A stretch of 64,000 nucleotides of DNA from positions 1-64,000 of the forward strand of contig JASAND010007523.1 of NCBI GenBank assembly GCA_030248195.1, in the 5' to 3' direction. Source of the stretch: Trissonchulus latispiculum. Taxonomy: Eukaryota; Nematoda; Enoplea; Enoplida; Ironidae. The position numbers and the translations under genes were made by a program. A model generated the notes under the pieces. It saw only the letters and a program-made list of their open reading frames with translations. It had not been told where the DNA came from and searched no databases. This document shows positions 11,344 to 23,600 of this stretch, piece after piece; the first letter of the stretch is position 1; each line of letters begins with the position of its first letter.

Positions 11344-12738
11344 TCCATTAGGGAAAGCAGGCCTATGCTTGCCATGTCGGGCTGGAGTTGTGATGTCCAG
11401 CACAAGCTATAGTATATATGTCGTAGCGCATAATGAAACTCCGCGTAGTATGAAACTGCACTAGCGTATAGTGCAATTTCACTCTGCGCGCGCTCAGAGT
11501 GATACTACAGTATGACTGGTTTTCTGTTGTGGAAAGAGAAAGCTGTTAAAGGTGAAAGGCCAGATTAATATTTTAAATTGTATGTTACAACTACTACAAA
11601 GGACATGCCGAAATAACCTTAAAGATACGAGACATATATAAGTGACAGTTAAATTGGAAGGAGGGGACATCACAACGTAATAGAATGGAAAACAGATCAC
11701 TAATTAAGGCTAAGTTCTTTATTTCTTAAGTTTTATCGTTTAGTGTTAAATCCAATTTTACGTAGGGAGGGACTTTATTGATCTTTAATTCTGGTACATC
11801 CGGAATGAAAAAACATATTAATGGTACGAGCGAATTATTACTTTTGAATTTTATGTCGTAATTATAAAACAGGTTTGTACTTAATGCTAACTTTCATGAA
11901 AAGTAGTTTTAAAATTCAAGATCTTTTGAAATTCAAATTTCTTAAAATTCCAAATTTTAAAGTTTAGTTTTTAGATTTTTCCTCAATCTCAAATAGACAA
12001 CTTGAAAATTTCAAAACTTGTAACAATAAAATTCATATTTGCTAGGCTTAGCACGCGTAGATACCTCCACTTTGAGGGAGAATTATCGATGGATTGAAGC
12101 TAATTTATCCAAATATCAAATTTTCACACAGCGACTGTTGTGAAATGTTTTCTAGGCTAATGTAGCTTTCTCGGCTTTGTAGCAGATTGGAATGAATTCA
12201 GCGGATTGGAAACATAATGCGCATTTAAAACCACAAATACGCGAATCTGAACTAGCACCTTAAAGTAATACTGCTATATATGACACTATCTTTTAATTTA
12301 TTATTGTCTGAACTATTTAACTAACAACTGTGTACTCGGGCGCCCTAACACAACACAAAGGCGCCCTAACGCAACACTTTTTCTCTTTAACTTCACTTAA
12401 TGGCGCCCTAACGCTACACCTTCCAAAACTGACCAGTTAACAGCTGTGACTTTAAAGGGCGCCCTAACGCAACAGTAGCCCTAACGTAACATAATCCTTA
12501 AAGGTTATGTCGGCATGTCCTTTGTAGGAGTTATAACATACAATTTAAAATATTACCAGGCCTTTCACCTTTAACAGCTTTCTCTTTTCATTACAACAGA
12601 AAACCAGTCATACTATAGTATTACTCTGCGCGCGCGCAGAGTGAAATTGCACTATACGCTAGCCCAGTTTCATACTACGCGGAGTTTCATTCTGAGCTAC
12701 GACATATATATACTGTATCTAATTCCCTAATGAACCGA
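11344..12738. mobile_element. Inverted-repeat element, arms about 215 bp
   Basis: Text at 11408-11625 returns inverted at 12500-12716, sharing TATATATGTCGTAGC, GGAGTTTCAT, CTCTGCGCGCGC and AGACCAGTCATACT-like words. Outermost CATTAGGGAA (11346) pairs with TTCCCTAATG (12722). The left arm has about 50 extra bases near its end. The interior carries four GGCGCCCTAACGCAACA repeats (12337-12490). No coding capacity is seen. Confidence 0.78.
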
Positions 12739-13431
12739 TGTGTAGCTCCCAAGCTACACTGGTGCTCAAAAATCTACAAGCGTTTAGATGACAGCGCTGA
12801 CAGCCGAAGATTGCGCGACAGCTCTCAGTTCTGCTGAGTTTTTAAGATAAGGTTTCTGAATGGAAAAATGACTAGAACTACGTAAAACATACAAGTTTTC
12901 ATTGTTACATTCCCGCTCCACAGGAAAAATTACAGTCACATTATGTTTCCATTTTATACATTCCTGCTCCAGCAGGAACAAGCAAGAGATTTCTTGTGCA
13001 AAAGTGGTAGTGTCTCGTGTTGAATTTAGGCTAAACCCGCGAATTTTTAAAAACATCACAATAGGCCTGCTGCGAGCAAATAATTCTTGTAGCTGCAAAT
13101 GTTCCGGAAACGTTGAAGTAAGATGTAAGAAAATAGAAAAAATAGAGCCATCAGGAGGTTGTCCAAAATGGACCTTTTTCGATTGTGCTAACTTCTTCAG
13201 ACTTTACTAGTGATGACAACAGAGCTTAAAAAAGTTGTGAACATTTTTCGTCAGTACAAAATTATGGTTAAAAATAGCCAACCATATTAACATGAGGGAA
13301 ATCACTCGTAATGCGCTGAGGGCTAGTTCAAAATTATTCTATCGTACTATAGTTAAAATGGCGATCAATTAAATTATCAACATTGCCCATACAATTTGGT
13401 AGACCCTAAAATTAAGTTAACCGTGCACAAC

Positions 13432-14578
13432 GGTGGTGTCTAAAACCAGGAACAGGAATCAAGGTCTAAAAACCAGGAACAGGAACAGGAACCGTGCTCT
13501 AAAAACAGGAACGGAACAGGGATCTAATTTCATGAACAGAATCAGGAACGGGGGTCAAATTCCAGGAACAGGAAGTGGGGTTTAATTTCAGGACAGAAAC
13601 AGAAATAGGGGTCTAGTTTCAGGAACAGAAACGGGGTCTAGTTTCAGGAACAGAAACTGGGTCTAGTTTCAGGAACAGAAAGTTTCAGCAACGGGTACGG
13701 GACGGAGTCTAATTTCAGGAACATGAGCGGGGTTCTAATGTCAGGAACAGAACAAGGAATAGACATCTGCAAGAAATGTTTTAATATTTTTGATATCTAA
13801 TTTGAAGCTTGACTTCATGATTTAAATTCTATAAACACACCGCAAAATCACATATAAAACTTGATTAAAAATAAAAATTCTCAGTAAAAAGTTTATTGAA
13901 TTTATTGAAAAATTATTTGTCTATTTCTAGAATTCGGAATCGACATAAATATTAGCGGAATCATAACACTCAACCATTCATCCCTTTTCGAAATAACGAA
14001 ATTCTTCCTCATGAAGCAGCTCATATATGATATTATGATATAGTATATATTCTATTCTATTACGTGATCACGTGACTTTGTTTGCGTCTAAATTGGGAAA
14101 TTGTCAGCCTGAACTGGTTACTCACGCCAACCGACGTGCTGTGTCCAGTTGCGTCTGGTTTTATGCTGAGTGTACACGCAACAGTAAAATAGCTTTGTTA
14201 TGTTCACTTAGGTATATACGTTTGATAAGTTTAAGTCAAACTTCTATATTAATTTGGTTTTCACTGTTTAAAAGTTTCGAGCTTAAGATTTCAAATCACG
14301 AAACTGCTGAAAAACTTATAATTTTTACAATGGTGAATTCTGAAATTTATGAATGGAAATAAAGATAACACTGTCCTGATTCCGTTCCTGAAATTAGATC
14401 CCCGTTCCTGTTTCTGTTCCTGAAATTAAACCCCCGTTCCTGTTCCTGAAATTAGACCCCTGTTCCTGAGTCTGTTCTTAAAACAGACCACCCCGTTCCT
14501 GTTCCTTGAATTACAGCTACTGTCATATTTTAGTGGAAAGAAAGATTCTTTCTTTCTTTTCTTTCTTTCTTTTTCTTT

Positions 14579-14613
<35 letters not shown>

Positions 14614-14876
14614 AAGAAAGAAAGGAAGAAAAGAGGGGGCAAGAATCAAAGTTTCTTGATACAAAGGTCAGTCCAAGCATTTGATTGACATTTGTTTTGG
14701 AAACCTTGGGCTTAATACACAGGGTCTGTCCGTGCATATAATGCGTGCATAGTGTAGTAGAAGAAGCCAAGTTTACATCAAAGTCAGTGTTAAACAAAAG
14801 GTACAGATCAAATATCACAACATTGAGGGCCAGGCCAGGAGGGTAAATTCAAATTATTGGACTTTCTTTCTTTTTT

Positions 14877-14944
<68 letters not shown>

Positions 14945-15059
14945 TTTCTTTTCTTTTCTTTTCTTTCTTTCTTTCTTTCTTTAAAATTTCTTTTTCTTTG
15001 CACTCAAATATGACAGTAGCTGTAGACCCCCGTTCCTGTTCCTGGTTTTAGACATCACC
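13432..15059. mobile_element. Fold-back element with GGAACAG minisatellite arms, 8-bp target duplication
   Basis: Ends are GGTGGTGTCTAAAACCAGGA and TCCTGGTTTTAGACATCACC. Exact 8-bp copies of TGCACAAC flank it (13424-13431, 15060-15067), the length made by hAT-type transposases. The left arm is a minisatellite of GGGGTCTAATTTCAGGAACAG-like units (13440-13760); the right arm is the inverse (14375-14515 and 15025-15059). A second element (14514-15022) is inserted in the right arm. Confidence 0.85.
14514..15022. mobile_element. TA-flanked element carrying (TTTC)n
   Basis: Ends CAGCTACTGTCATATTTTAG and the inverse at 15000-15022 are flanked by TA (14512-14513, 15023-15024), suggesting a Tc1/mariner-type MITE. 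Inside are two long TTTC arrays (about 14538-14613 and 14866-14985). Long Phe/Leu/Ser open frames here are microsatellite artefacts. Confidence 0.78.
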
Positions 15060-15220
15060 TGCACAACAGCATTGGTTTGCTTTATATAGTTTGCATAAGT
15101 GAAAAAGGTAAAAAGTTACCAAATAGCATTGAGCATCAATTATGAAGCATAATGTAAGGAGCAAAATTAAGCAGAAACCTTGTCGTACATATAGTTTTGT
15201 AGGCCTTGCGCGGAAACTGT

Positions 15221-16803
15221 AGTTTGACCAAAAAAATCTTGGAACCCAACTGTGAGCGCCTGTGCTGAGTTAACCTTTGAAGTTAGTCGATATCAAGAAT
15301 ATATTTTTAGAAACCTCGGGAGCATTGGATTCCGCTAAAACCATCATATCCAGTCTATATCCGGTTACCGGATCGGATACTACGTCGATAAAAACGCTTC
15401 AGACTCGGAAAGAAAATGCTAATTAATTCGTATATAACCTAGTATTTAACCTAGTATTGCCTATATATTTACTCTAGTATATTGGTCATTTACCCAAAAC
15501 ATTTCCGAAAATCTGGTCACATCCGGTTCATGTCCGGTAACCGGATGTCTAGATTACCAAAACTGTACAGCAAGATGCGTAGGTCCTACAGTTTCGCTGA
15601 CTCTGTTTTTGGATTCCTCGGGTTGAAATTAGTCTGTATACGAAATTTTGTCCGGTTTGGACCAAAATTGCGTGATTTATGGTCGTATCCGGTTCGAAAA
15701 AAATCGGAAAAAATGATTTTTCTTGTCTGGTGCGGATTGCGGATAGAAAATGTTAGTTTTTGGCACAATGGATGTTTGGGAGGCTACGTCCATTTTACCG
15801 GTGTCAAAGCAATTGCATATCCGGTCCATTTCCCGTTATGAGCTTTAAAACTTGAGCTTTCATGGTCTATTATCCTTATCTGTATCCGGTTGGTCCTGAA
15901 GTCATATTATTTCATTAAAATTTTATTTGGTTTATCCCTAACAAGCCTCAACCGCGATCTACTTCATATCTGCTGTAACTTGTGAATGACCGAGTTTTAA
16001 AAATAGTTATAAAATAAGTTATATATATTGCATGCGACAAAGCTAAGCGTTCTCATGTCTGGTTTAATAATTCGACAAAGCAAACAAAATCAGCCCACTT
16101 TAAAAACCTATCATTCAAAATTACAGCAGATATGAAGTAATTTGAGGTTGATGCTTGTTAGGGATAGACCAAATAGCATTTTAATGAAATAATTTGACTT
16201 TCGGACCAACCGGATATTGAGATAAGGACCATGAAATCTCAAATTTCAAAGCTCAGAACCGGAAATGGATCGGATATTCGATTGCTTTGACACCGGTAAG
16301 ATGCAAGTAGCCTCCAAACATCCGTTGTGCCAAAAACTAATTTTTCCGGTTTTTTTGAACCGGATACGACCATTGACCACGCAATTTTGGTCCCAACCGG
16401 ACAAAATTTCGTGTACAGACTAATGTCGACCCGAGGAATCCAAACACCGAGTCAGCGAAACTGTACGACTTGCTCATCTTGCTGTACCGTTTTTGTAACC
16501 TAGACATCGGGTTACCGGACATGGACCGGATGGCCCGATTCTCGGAAATGTTTTGGGCCAAGGACCAATATACTAGAGTATGAATTAATTAGCATTTTCC
16601 TTCCAAATCAGAAACGTTTTTAGCATTCGGTAACCGGATTGTAGACCGGATTTGATGATTTTAGTGGAACTTCCTCCTCCTGAGGTTTCTAAAAAAATTC
16701 CTCCTCGTGAGGTTTCTAAAAATATAGACTAACTTCAAAGGTTGGTGCTTCAAACTTCAAACAGGCGCTCACACTTCGGTTCCAAGATTTTTGGTCAGAC
16801 TTT
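15221..16803. mobile_element. Long palindrome with 'TATCCGGTTACCGGAT' arms
   Basis: Arms of about 740 bp mirror each other around 16010-16030: AGTTTGACCAAAAAAATCTT at 15221 against AAGATTTTTGGTCAGACT at 16784, and many ACCGGATATG/CATATCCGGT words between. The two arms keep an open frame over some distance in parallel, but the products are low-complexity and I do not call a gene. Confidence 0.78.
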
Positions 16804-17514
16804 AATTTGCATAAACTTGAATTAGCAAGTTCGCAAAATTCCTGAAGTACATATCTACTGAACATGTGTAATTTCCAGAAAGCCGGATAGAAATCATTAC
16901 GTATGTGTTAAGTTCTTTAAAAACGTATTATAGTAGACCTCCTGCGCCGAGGCGCAGCAGGAATAAAAAAACCAAATTTCCAAAGAATACCTAGCGTTCT
17001 TAAGAAAGCATGTATATACTCATATTAGGCACTGCAAAATTCTGTACATGACTAATTTATTGATTTTGGCAACTCGTTTTAGCATTACATGTATAGTTTA
17101 CGAAATGCCGCTGTCTTATTTAATCTTTTTCATAAAATTAGAGCAAACATACTATATACATGTCATTTCCATCCATTTCGGTATGGTGATGGAGAAAGAA
17201 AATAAAGCAAATTGGTTTTCATAGGCAAAATTAAAGATTTTTGAACAATTTTTGGATTTTTGGAAAAACGGGCCATCGGGTCACCGGGTCAGAGCTTGCA
17301 CGGGACCACCGGGTCAAGTCTAAGTGACCCGGTTCCATCACTGCTACATACATATATGGTATATATAGATTATGTATGCCTAATTTTGTTGTTCTTTGGT
17401 TCTGTAGTGGCATCCGGGTAGACTCACGAAAGTTCTTTGCTAAACAGATTATTCTAATTGTATATAGGATCTGTCAGCTAATCAAATATTTAAGCAGAAC
17501 TTTTTTGTTTGGCT
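16804..17514. other. Upstream region of the Cys-rich gene
   Basis: AT-rich. It contains a short hairpin (CCTCCTGCGCCGAGGCGCAGCAGG, written in part) near 16940 and an ACCCGGTGACCCG-type inverted pair near 17265-17335, also seen near 6220-6265. No TATA box or initiator can be assigned with confidence. Confidence 0.35.
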
Positions 17515-17619
17515 ATGATAACACATTCACGTTTTATCCTAATCATATTGATTTGTGGCACTTGTAGCTTTTGCGACCACATGGAACTTCGTTTTGGTTA
17601 TATTGCTTTTATTGTATTG
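17515..17619 (+). CDS. Cys-rich gene, exon 1 (start codon, signal sequence)
   Basis: ATG at 17515-17517; 35 codons, phase 0 end, donor GTAAGA at 17620. It encodes the hydrophobic N-terminus. No upstream in-frame alternative with a better signal peptide was seen. Confidence 0.6.
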
Positions 17620-20600
17620 GTAAGATTTTTCTGAGCTGCGTACACATTATGCAGGGGCGAACACTAGCGTAGCCAGAAAAAAATTTCGGAGGGGGGCAAG
17701 TCAAAAATGCTATGAAATTTCTACCGCAACTGAACCACTGGAGGCAAATTTCAAGCACAATTTAGGACTTTTTGGAATATTTTCGTGGAAAAGTAGCGCC
17801 GCAGGCGAAATTTTTTCGAAATATTTATTCACGCTGCTGCTACTCATTAAAATTTATTCTTTTGCCTCCGATTTCGGGGGGGGGCATGCCCCCTCGCCCC
17901 CCCCCGTGGCTACGCGCCTGGGGGCGAATCATGGTAGGAAAATTTAAAGAGAAAATAGGGGAAACGGAAAAAACCGAAAAATTTCGCGCCTTCGGTGGGA
18001 ATTTTCTTATTGTTAACGGCATATATATTTTGCATTTATGAAGACAAAGACTGAAATGCATCTGATGTTTCGGCGAAAATTACTATATATTTTTGCCTAA
18101 AAGTTTATAGTATATATTTTAAAAAATTTTCTTAGTTTGTCAAAATTAAAAGAATTACAGATCCGAAGACAGATTTTATTGCAAAAACGAAATATTTCTT
18201 CAGCTTCAACACCCCAGACCCCGGTGATAGAATTTTACCGCCACCCTCCTCGTTACCAAATCCTGGATTCGTCAGTGCACATACCTATATATATACACTT
18301 TATTTCCTTACACATTATGCGTTTTTCCAGTATTAAAAAGAAAAGAGAGGAATTTTTTGTGCTTTCATTAATTTGTTCTTATCTTTCAGCAGTTGCTTAA
18401 TACTTTCCTTGCGGGGCCATATCCCGAAAAATGTCATGACTGTCTTCATTACTGCCAATGCCGCCATAATTCAGAAAATGAATGTCGAACCTGGTTAGAA
18501 GTTTTTTCTGTAATTCGTACACACGATCTTCTTTCTCCTTTGTATGTGATTAACTTTTAGTGTGAAGTTCGATCCATATTGTTATCCAAATTTCTATTAG
18601 TGATGGACACTAGGGTTGCGCCGGGACCGGGCCGGAAGCCCCCACATTGCAAATATTTTCAACAGCCCAGCCCCGGTCCGGCTGCGTATTTAGAAGCTGT
18701 AGTGCAATTGAGAAAGTGTACGTGAGCCACGCCCGCATTTTCAAATTGTACGTGGATGCCTCGCAATGAGAAAGTGTATGTGAGCCACGAGCATTTCTAG
18801 AAAATGTACGAGCGCGTCGCTCAATGTAGATCAGCATCAACATATTACGTGCACACGCAATGCTATACAAACGCGTGCCCTTCTGTATATATACAGGGTA
18901 TTTTTAGGGATTTTTTCCGGGGGGGGGCTTCCCGGCCCGGGGGGGAAGAAATTTTCGGGGGGGGGGGAAGAGTTTTTTCAAAAATGAGCCAAAAATGGTA
19001 TTTTTTGGCGTATTTTACACAGTGAAACGCAAAAAGTTCTCAAAAATGCCAGGATTTAAGCTAAAAATACCTAAAAAGTTTTACGAAAAAATCTCCGGCG
19101 AAGCCGGAAAATTTTTGAAAATTGGCCTATTTTTGACAAAAATTTGGGCCTCCAAAAAATCCCGGGGGGGGGGAAGCAAAAATCCCGGGAAGGGGCGATT
19201 TCGGGGGGGCCCGCCCCCCCCCCCCCTGTAAAAAATACCCTGATATCGACCCCTATAATATGAGTGAAAATGGTCGAATGACCGTGTAAAACAAGGCTGC
19301 GCAGGAGCTGCGCAGATTCCTGCTCAGATCCTGCGCAGATTATGTGCGCAAAAAATTGTACGTGTCGAGTTTGGTATGTTCCTGAAGTTTCATCCCCGTA
19401 CCACTTTCCGTTAAAAAGTTATGCCAAAAATCGCTTACGAGAGTGATGTTTTTTTCCGGTTCTCCGCTTTGACGTTTGGTAAGGGGGTTTTGTAGCTTTA
19501 ATAACAACAGATAGAAAAATTTTTGCCCATGAAAACCATATATATTCTTGGAGTACGCAACACAAATATCGGCTAGTTTTTATGCCTCCCAGAGCCGGAA
19601 AAAATTTTTGGTGGGGGGCCAAAGTCGGCCAAAACGCTAAAATGACCAAAAAAGTATGCTTCAATGTCACCTTAATAAGTCAGACTGGGCTATATATGGG
19701 GCAATACTGCCTATATGGCTGAATAGGACACATATCAGGGTCGTTCAATTGCTATATGATTTTCCTGCCGGGGGCAAATAAAATTTTTCAAAAGTGGTCA
19801 AATTTGGTACCAAATGAAAGCCCTAAGTGAGCTTAGCAGCTTTTGTCATAGTGTCAAAACTAAAATTTTTCAAAAGTGGTCAAATTTGGTACCAAATGAA
19901 AGCCGTATGCGAGCTGAGCAACTTTTGTCATAGAACTGCATGCTCAAAGTGGCTGTAGAGTGCTGTGGTGGGGTGGGGTGGGGACTTAGGCGATTTTCGG
20001 TCAAAAATGAAAACTTTCAAAAGTGGTCAAATTTGGTACCAAATGAAAGCCCTAAGTGAGCTGAGCAACTTTTGTCATAGAATTGCATGCTCAAAGTATC
20101 TGTAGAGTGCTGTGGTGGGTGGGTTGGGGACATAAGCGATTTTGAGTCAAATATGAAATTTTCCAAAAGTGCCAAAATAGTATCTGCTTGCGCGTGGTGT
20201 TCGAAATATATTATGTTGGTTCTTTTTTGCGCATACTTATGTAAAATAATGGAGAACAAGAACCAAAAATGCTCCTTCGTCGCATGTAAAATACATATGA
20301 GTACTCTCAGGCAGGTTGTACAAACACGGAAACTAGCCTGTAAAATGCATATGAGTGGCGTTGAGGTTGTAAATTAAGGAAAACAAGTTGCAACGGCTTA
20401 ACATATGAGCCTGTCCTACAACGAGGCTCATACTGGCGTCACAGTGCAGTATTCTTAATGTGTAAAGGACAATTTTGTAATGAAAAGCTTTACGTGCTAA
20501 TTATGAAGGTCAAATATCGACAAATTATATTATGAGTTATGACATACGCCAATATGAGCCTCGTTGTAGGACAGGCTCATATGTTAAGCCGTTGCAACTT

Positions 20601-23600
20601 GTTTTCCTTAATTTACAACCTCAACGCCACTCATGCATTTTACAGGCTAGTTTCCGTGTTTGTACAACCTGCCTGAGAGTACTCATATTATGTATTTTAC
20701 ATGCGACGAAGGAGCATTTTTGGTTCTTGTTTTCCATTATTTTACATATGTATGCGCAAAAAAGAACCAACATAATATATTTCGAACACCACGCGCAAGC
20801 AGATACTATTTTGGCACTTTTGGAAAATTTCATTTTTGACCGAAAATCGCCGAAGTCCCCACCCCACCCCACCACAGCACTCTACAGCCACTTTGAGCAT
20901 GCAGTTCTATGACAAAAGTTGCTCAGCTCGCATACGGCTTTCATTTGGTACCAAATTTGACCACTTTTGAAAAATTTTAGTTTTGACCCTATGACAAAAG
21001 TTGCTCAGGTCGCATACGGCTTTCATTTGGTACCAAATTTGACCACTTTTGAAAAATTTTAGTTTTGACCCTATGACTCAGCTCACTTAGGGCTTTCATT
21101 TGGTACCAAATTTGACCACTTTTGAAAAATTTTATTTTGGACCACCTGACCCCTTACCGACCTGACCCCGCAGACGGTCAAGTGGAGCCAGCACAGCAAA
21201 ATGGGTGCGTTGTACAGCAAAACGGACACCGGAAATGAGCTGGGCGCACCAGAAAACCCCTATAGAGAGTTTTGAGAGGCCAAGTAGAGCCTAGTATGGA
21301 CCTCCAGGAAACGGTTGCGGACATGACCCTCCAGACGGCAAAGTGGAACCAGCCCAGCAAGATGGATGAGTCGGACGGCAAAACTGACACCGGGAATAAG
21401 CTGGGCGCACCAGAAAACCCCTATACAGAAAGTTTTGAGAGGCCAAGTAGAGCCTAGTATGGGCCTCCAGGTAGCGGTTGCCGACATGACCCTCCAGACG
21501 GCAAAGTGGAACCAGCCCAACAACTTGGGGCAGTCGGGCAGCAAAATTGATAGCGGGAATCGATTCTCCGTCCGCAAAAACCTTTGCACGCAAGATTTGA
21601 GCCTTCCAGGTCGCAAAATAAGCGAAAAAACTAAGTTCAAAGTTGGACCCAAAATTCACCAACTTTGGCAGGCAAGCACCCAAAAATTACGCCCCCGGCA
21701 GGAAAATCATATAGCAATTGAACGACCCTGATATGTGTCCTATTCAACCATATAGGCAGTATTGCCCCATATATAGCCCAGTCTGACTTATTAAGGTGAC
21801 ATTGAAGCATACTTTTTGGTCATTTTAGCGTTTTCGCCGACTTTGGCCCCCCACCAAAAATTTTTCCGGCTCTGGGAGGCATAAAAACTAGGCTATCGGC
21901 TTATTTTTGTTGCGTACTCCAAGAATATATATGGTTTTCATAGGCAAAATTTTTTCTATCTGTTGTTATTAAAGCTACAAAACCCCCTTACCAAACGTCA
22001 AAGCGGAGAACCAGAAAAAAAACATCTCTCGTAAGCGAGTTTTGGCATAACTGTTTAACGGAAAGTGGTACGGGGATGAAACTTCAGGAACATACCCAAC
22101 TCGACACGTACAATTTTTTGCGCACATAATCTGCGCAGGATCTGCGCAGGAATCTGCGCAGCTCCTGCGCAGCCTTGTTTTACACGGTCATTCGACCATT
22201 TTCACTCATATTACAGGGGTCGCTACCGCAACCCCTTGTTTTTTTTGTTGCTTGCCGAAATCCAGCACAGCCAAATTACTATAATAGTTTACGTATATAT
22301 ACCAAGCTAATCTAACGTTCTATGCAAGCAACTTGCAGCGATTCTTTAACTACTGGAATTGTTATTATTGACTGACATTAATCGCTTTGTATATATGACA
22401 AATTGTCATGGCGAAGCTGTGCCCATATTAATTCGCCCACGACCTAGTCCTCTTCTTTTTTTAAACAAAAGCAGCAGAGCTTGGATTTTAACCTCTTTGT
22501 GCTCTAAGCCCCCTTTTAACCATTTTAACCTCAGGCGGGCTGGATTAATCGAGTTATTTTTTAACCACTTATCGCGTAGCAAAAAGTTTTATCTCACTTA
22601 ACTCCAGCTAGTTAAAATTAGATAGTCACCGGAGCCGCCACTACCGGGACCGGGGCCTGGAAATTGGGGGTCCATATCGAAAATTTTCAAAAATTTTCTT
22701 GATAATTCAAATTTTGCAATAACTTCTGATATACAAACGTTACTATCGTTGTTTTCATCGAAATTGGTGAGAAAACAAACAATTTGTTGCACTTTTTGAC
22801 TTTTGAAATTTCAAAATTTTGGTCAAAAAATGTAAAAAATTTACAAAATTTTGCTAATTTTTGGCCTGACCGCCGGGGTCGGGGCCGGGGCCGGAGCCGG
22901 GGCCTGACTACTGGGGCCGGGGCCAGGCCCTGGTGCATCCCTAGTTAAAATTAACTCCTTTAGCTATTTAAACTTGGCTCGAAAAGGATCAGGTTAATTT
23001 TAACTCGATTAACTCATGTTCGAAATTTTTTGACAGTTGCTCAGCAGCTGCATTATTATGATTACATTCATTCGAAAGATCTCGTTGCACCCTACATCTT
23101 TGGTTTTTATGCAAAACAAAATATTCACAGCAAATGACACCTTTTAACGTAAACAAACAAACCAATAATGATAATTGGAAACCATTGATAGCTAACCGTA
23201 AACGCAAGCCATACTTACAATTATTGATCATGAACAATAGATCCGAATGTAAAATATATATTTATTAAAATTGCAATTACAGATGAGGCATCAAGGTTGC
23301 CAGTAAATGGTATAGTGCCAATATAACTACGAAGGTAAGCAAGAGGTTTTGAAATGGAGTGGAGGGCCCCGGGGACATGTAACAGAGCCGCTGCCTGGGT
23401 CGCCGGGGCTGCTGGGCCAAAGCCGAGCTTCGGGCTGGGCCCGGCCCGACAACGCTCCCGCCCCGGCCCTGCAATTTTGCTATCGGCGCAACCCTAATGG
23501 ATACTGGATATCCGCATATCAGGATAATTTTTATATCCGGATAATATCTGATTTGAGAAACATATCCGGATATCCGTTTTCAGACAAATTGATGAAAAGT

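Larger units (their letters stand above)
18612..23496. mobile_element. Middle element of the nest, AGGGTTGCGCC ends
   Basis: Ends AGGGTTGCGCCGGGACCGGG and GGCGCAACCCTA are inverse. Flanks ATGGACACT (18603-18611) and ATGGATACT (23497-23505) match at 8 of 9. The right arm (23360-23490) and left arm (18612-18690) are GC-rich with CCGGGCC/GGCCCG words. The interior carries the large palindrome (19248-22236) and the small element at 22620-22943. It belongs to the same end-family as 33966-35225 and 48494-49323. Confidence 0.78.

Noticed and set aside
12784..13210. Overlapping frames of about 100 codons on both strands
   Set aside because: Opposed frames over the same sequence, no family resemblance and no splice context; probably chance in a moderately GC region next to the inverted-repeat element.
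14506..15051. Phe/Leu/Ser-rich frames
   Set aside because: Direct translation of TTTC microsatellites.
15482..15841. 119-codon frame in the left arm of the long palindrome, mirrored at 16337-16561
   Set aside because: The mirrored arm shows stops and frameshifts at corresponding places, and the frame is made of CCGG-rich repeats.
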